From positions 1 through 6,384 of the forward strand of contig JAAVHG010000076.1 in NCBI GenBank assembly GCA_014799855.1: a DNA stretch of 6,384 nt, read 5' to 3'. Numbering within the stretch: the stretch's first letter is position 1; the number at the start of each line of letters is the position of its first letter. Under the pieces are notes generated by a model that was not told the DNA's origin, searched no databases, and saw nothing but the letters and a program-made list of their open reading frames with translations. The translations under genes were made by a program, and so were the position numbers. Shown piece by piece: positions 5,666 through 6,384 of the stretch. Source of the DNA: Oscillibacter sp. GTDB taxonomy: Bacteria; Bacillota; Clostridia; Oscillospirales; Oscillospiraceae.

Positions 5666-5704
5666 CATCCGCACATTTTTGTATACACAGCGAGGTTATC
5701 TTCT

Positions 5705-6384
5705 ATGACAAAAGATTTAACAAAAGGCAGCCCCATGCGGCTGATTCTCAGTTTTGGCATTCCCGTCCTGCTGGGCAACCTGTTCCAACAGCTCTATAAC
5801 GTGGTGGACACCGCCATCGTGGGCAAAACCTTGGGCGGCGGCGCCTTGGCGGCGGTGGGCTCCACCGGGTCCGTCAACTTTTTGGTGGTGGGCTTCTGCA
5901 TCGGCGTGTGCGGCGGCTTCGCCATTCCCGTGGCCCAGCAGTTCGGCGCTGGAAATTACCCGGAGATGCGGCGGTACATGGCCGGTGGCGCATGGCTGTG
6001 CCTGTTGCTGGGCGGACTGCTGACGGTGTTCACCGCCCTGTTCTGCGGCCGGATTCTCACGGGAATGAACACTCCCCTGGATATTTATGGCCGGGCCTAC
6101 GCCTATATTCTAACCATTTTTGTGGGCCTGCCGGCCTATTTCCTCTATAATTTCACCGCCGGGGTCCTCCGGGCCTTGGGGGACAGCCGGACTCCGGTGA
6201 TTTGGCTCAGCACGGCGGCAGTCGTCAATATGGTGCTGGATGTGGTGTTCATTCTGAACTTCCATCTGGACGTGTTCGGCGCGGCCCTGGCCACAGTGCT
6301 GTCCCAGCTTTTGGCGGGGACGGGATGCCTGATCCGGGTGCTGCGGGGATACCCCATTCTCCGGACGGAACGGGCGGATTGGCG
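5705..6384 (+). CDS. MATE family efflux transporter, partial at 3' end
   Basis: ATG 5705 follows a GAGG ribosome binding site (5692-5695, 9 nt spacing). The first 226 codons are visible; a full MATE protein has about 450 residues and 12 membrane helices. The fragment has the family pattern: N-terminal SPMRLILSFGIPVLLGNLFQQLYNVVD (split here as two stretches, residues 9-20 and 21-35) starting helix 1, the LGGGALAAVG segment (43-52), successive hydrophobic helices at about 55-80, 95-115, 132-155, 165-186 and 190-212, and the cytoplasmic-loop motif LRALGDSRTP (155-164). MATE transporters export drugs, dyes and metabolites using a sodium or proton gradient across the cytoplasmic membrane; the substrate cannot be told from sequence. 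The gene is GC-rich and divergent from the tRNA operon, so it is probably resident host DNA rather than part of the element. Confidence 0.92.
   Translation, partial: MTKDLTKGSPMRLILSFGIPVLLGNLFQQLYNVVDTAIVGKTLGGGALAAVGSTGSVNFLVVGFCIGVCGGFAIPVAQQFGAGNYPEMRRYMAGGAWLCLLLGGLLTVFTALFCGRILTGMNTPLDIYGRAYAYILTIFVGLPAYFLYNFTAGVLRALGDSRTPVIWLSTAAVVNMVLDVVFILNFHLDVFGAALATVLSQLLAGTGCLIRVLRGYPILRTERADW

Noticed and set aside
5705..6357. Other-frame ORFs within the MATE gene on both strands
   Set aside because: Shadows of the GC-rich MATE coding sequence, with no independent support.

Overview
The window looks like a tRNA-flanked accessory region in the chromosome of a Firmicute, most likely a gut Clostridium-type organism of moderate to high GC. 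The evidence is strong AGGAGG-like ribosome binding sites, TTGACA/TATAAT promoters, CCA-encoding tRNA genes and a GC-rich MATE transporter. This host assignment is an inference; no taxonomic marker was compared. Base composition changes along the window: AT-rich on the left (1 to about 2850), GC-rich in the HipA-like gene (about 2860-3660), intermediate in the integrase, and GC-rich again in the MATE gene.

Left part (1-2514, minus strand): one very long open frame of 838 codons that runs off the window edge. It encodes an N-terminal calcineurin-like metallophosphoesterase with all its metal-binding motifs, fused to a STAND/NACHT-like P-loop NTPase and a helical region. This architecture (enzymatic effector plus STAND switch) is typical of bacterial antiphage sensors and is the most interesting object here. 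The end of the visible coding part has a short Lys/Glu-rich pentapeptide repeat.

Middle part (2515-3975): a short divergent control region, a 36-codon ORF with a good ribosome binding site, and a HipA-like Ser/Thr kinase domain gene. The kinase gene keeps its catalytic motifs but seems to have lost its normal 5' end at an abrupt composition change near 2845. Two hairpins follow: one reads as a minus-strand terminator inside the kinase 3' end, the other as a plus-strand terminator after it. An integrase control region comes next, with an 11-bp perfect inverted repeat and an extended -10 promoter.

Integrase and tRNAs (3976-5480): a complete tyrosine recombinase whose frame requires a start upstream of the first conventional start codon. 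The only codon placed correctly after the strong Shine-Dalgarno is AUA. Its 3' end faces the 3' end of an initiator tRNA-fMet gene, which is co-transcribed with tRNA-Leu(UAA) from a near-perfect promoter on the minus strand. The layout suggests an integrative element inserted at the 3' end of tRNA-fMet and extending leftward. Its far end is not in the window, so whether the left genes are its cargo is not proven.

Right part (5481-6384): an intergenic region with the tRNA promoter, a perfect DnaA-box match and a MATE promoter, followed by the 5' part of a MATE efflux transporter gene, probably conserved host chromosome.
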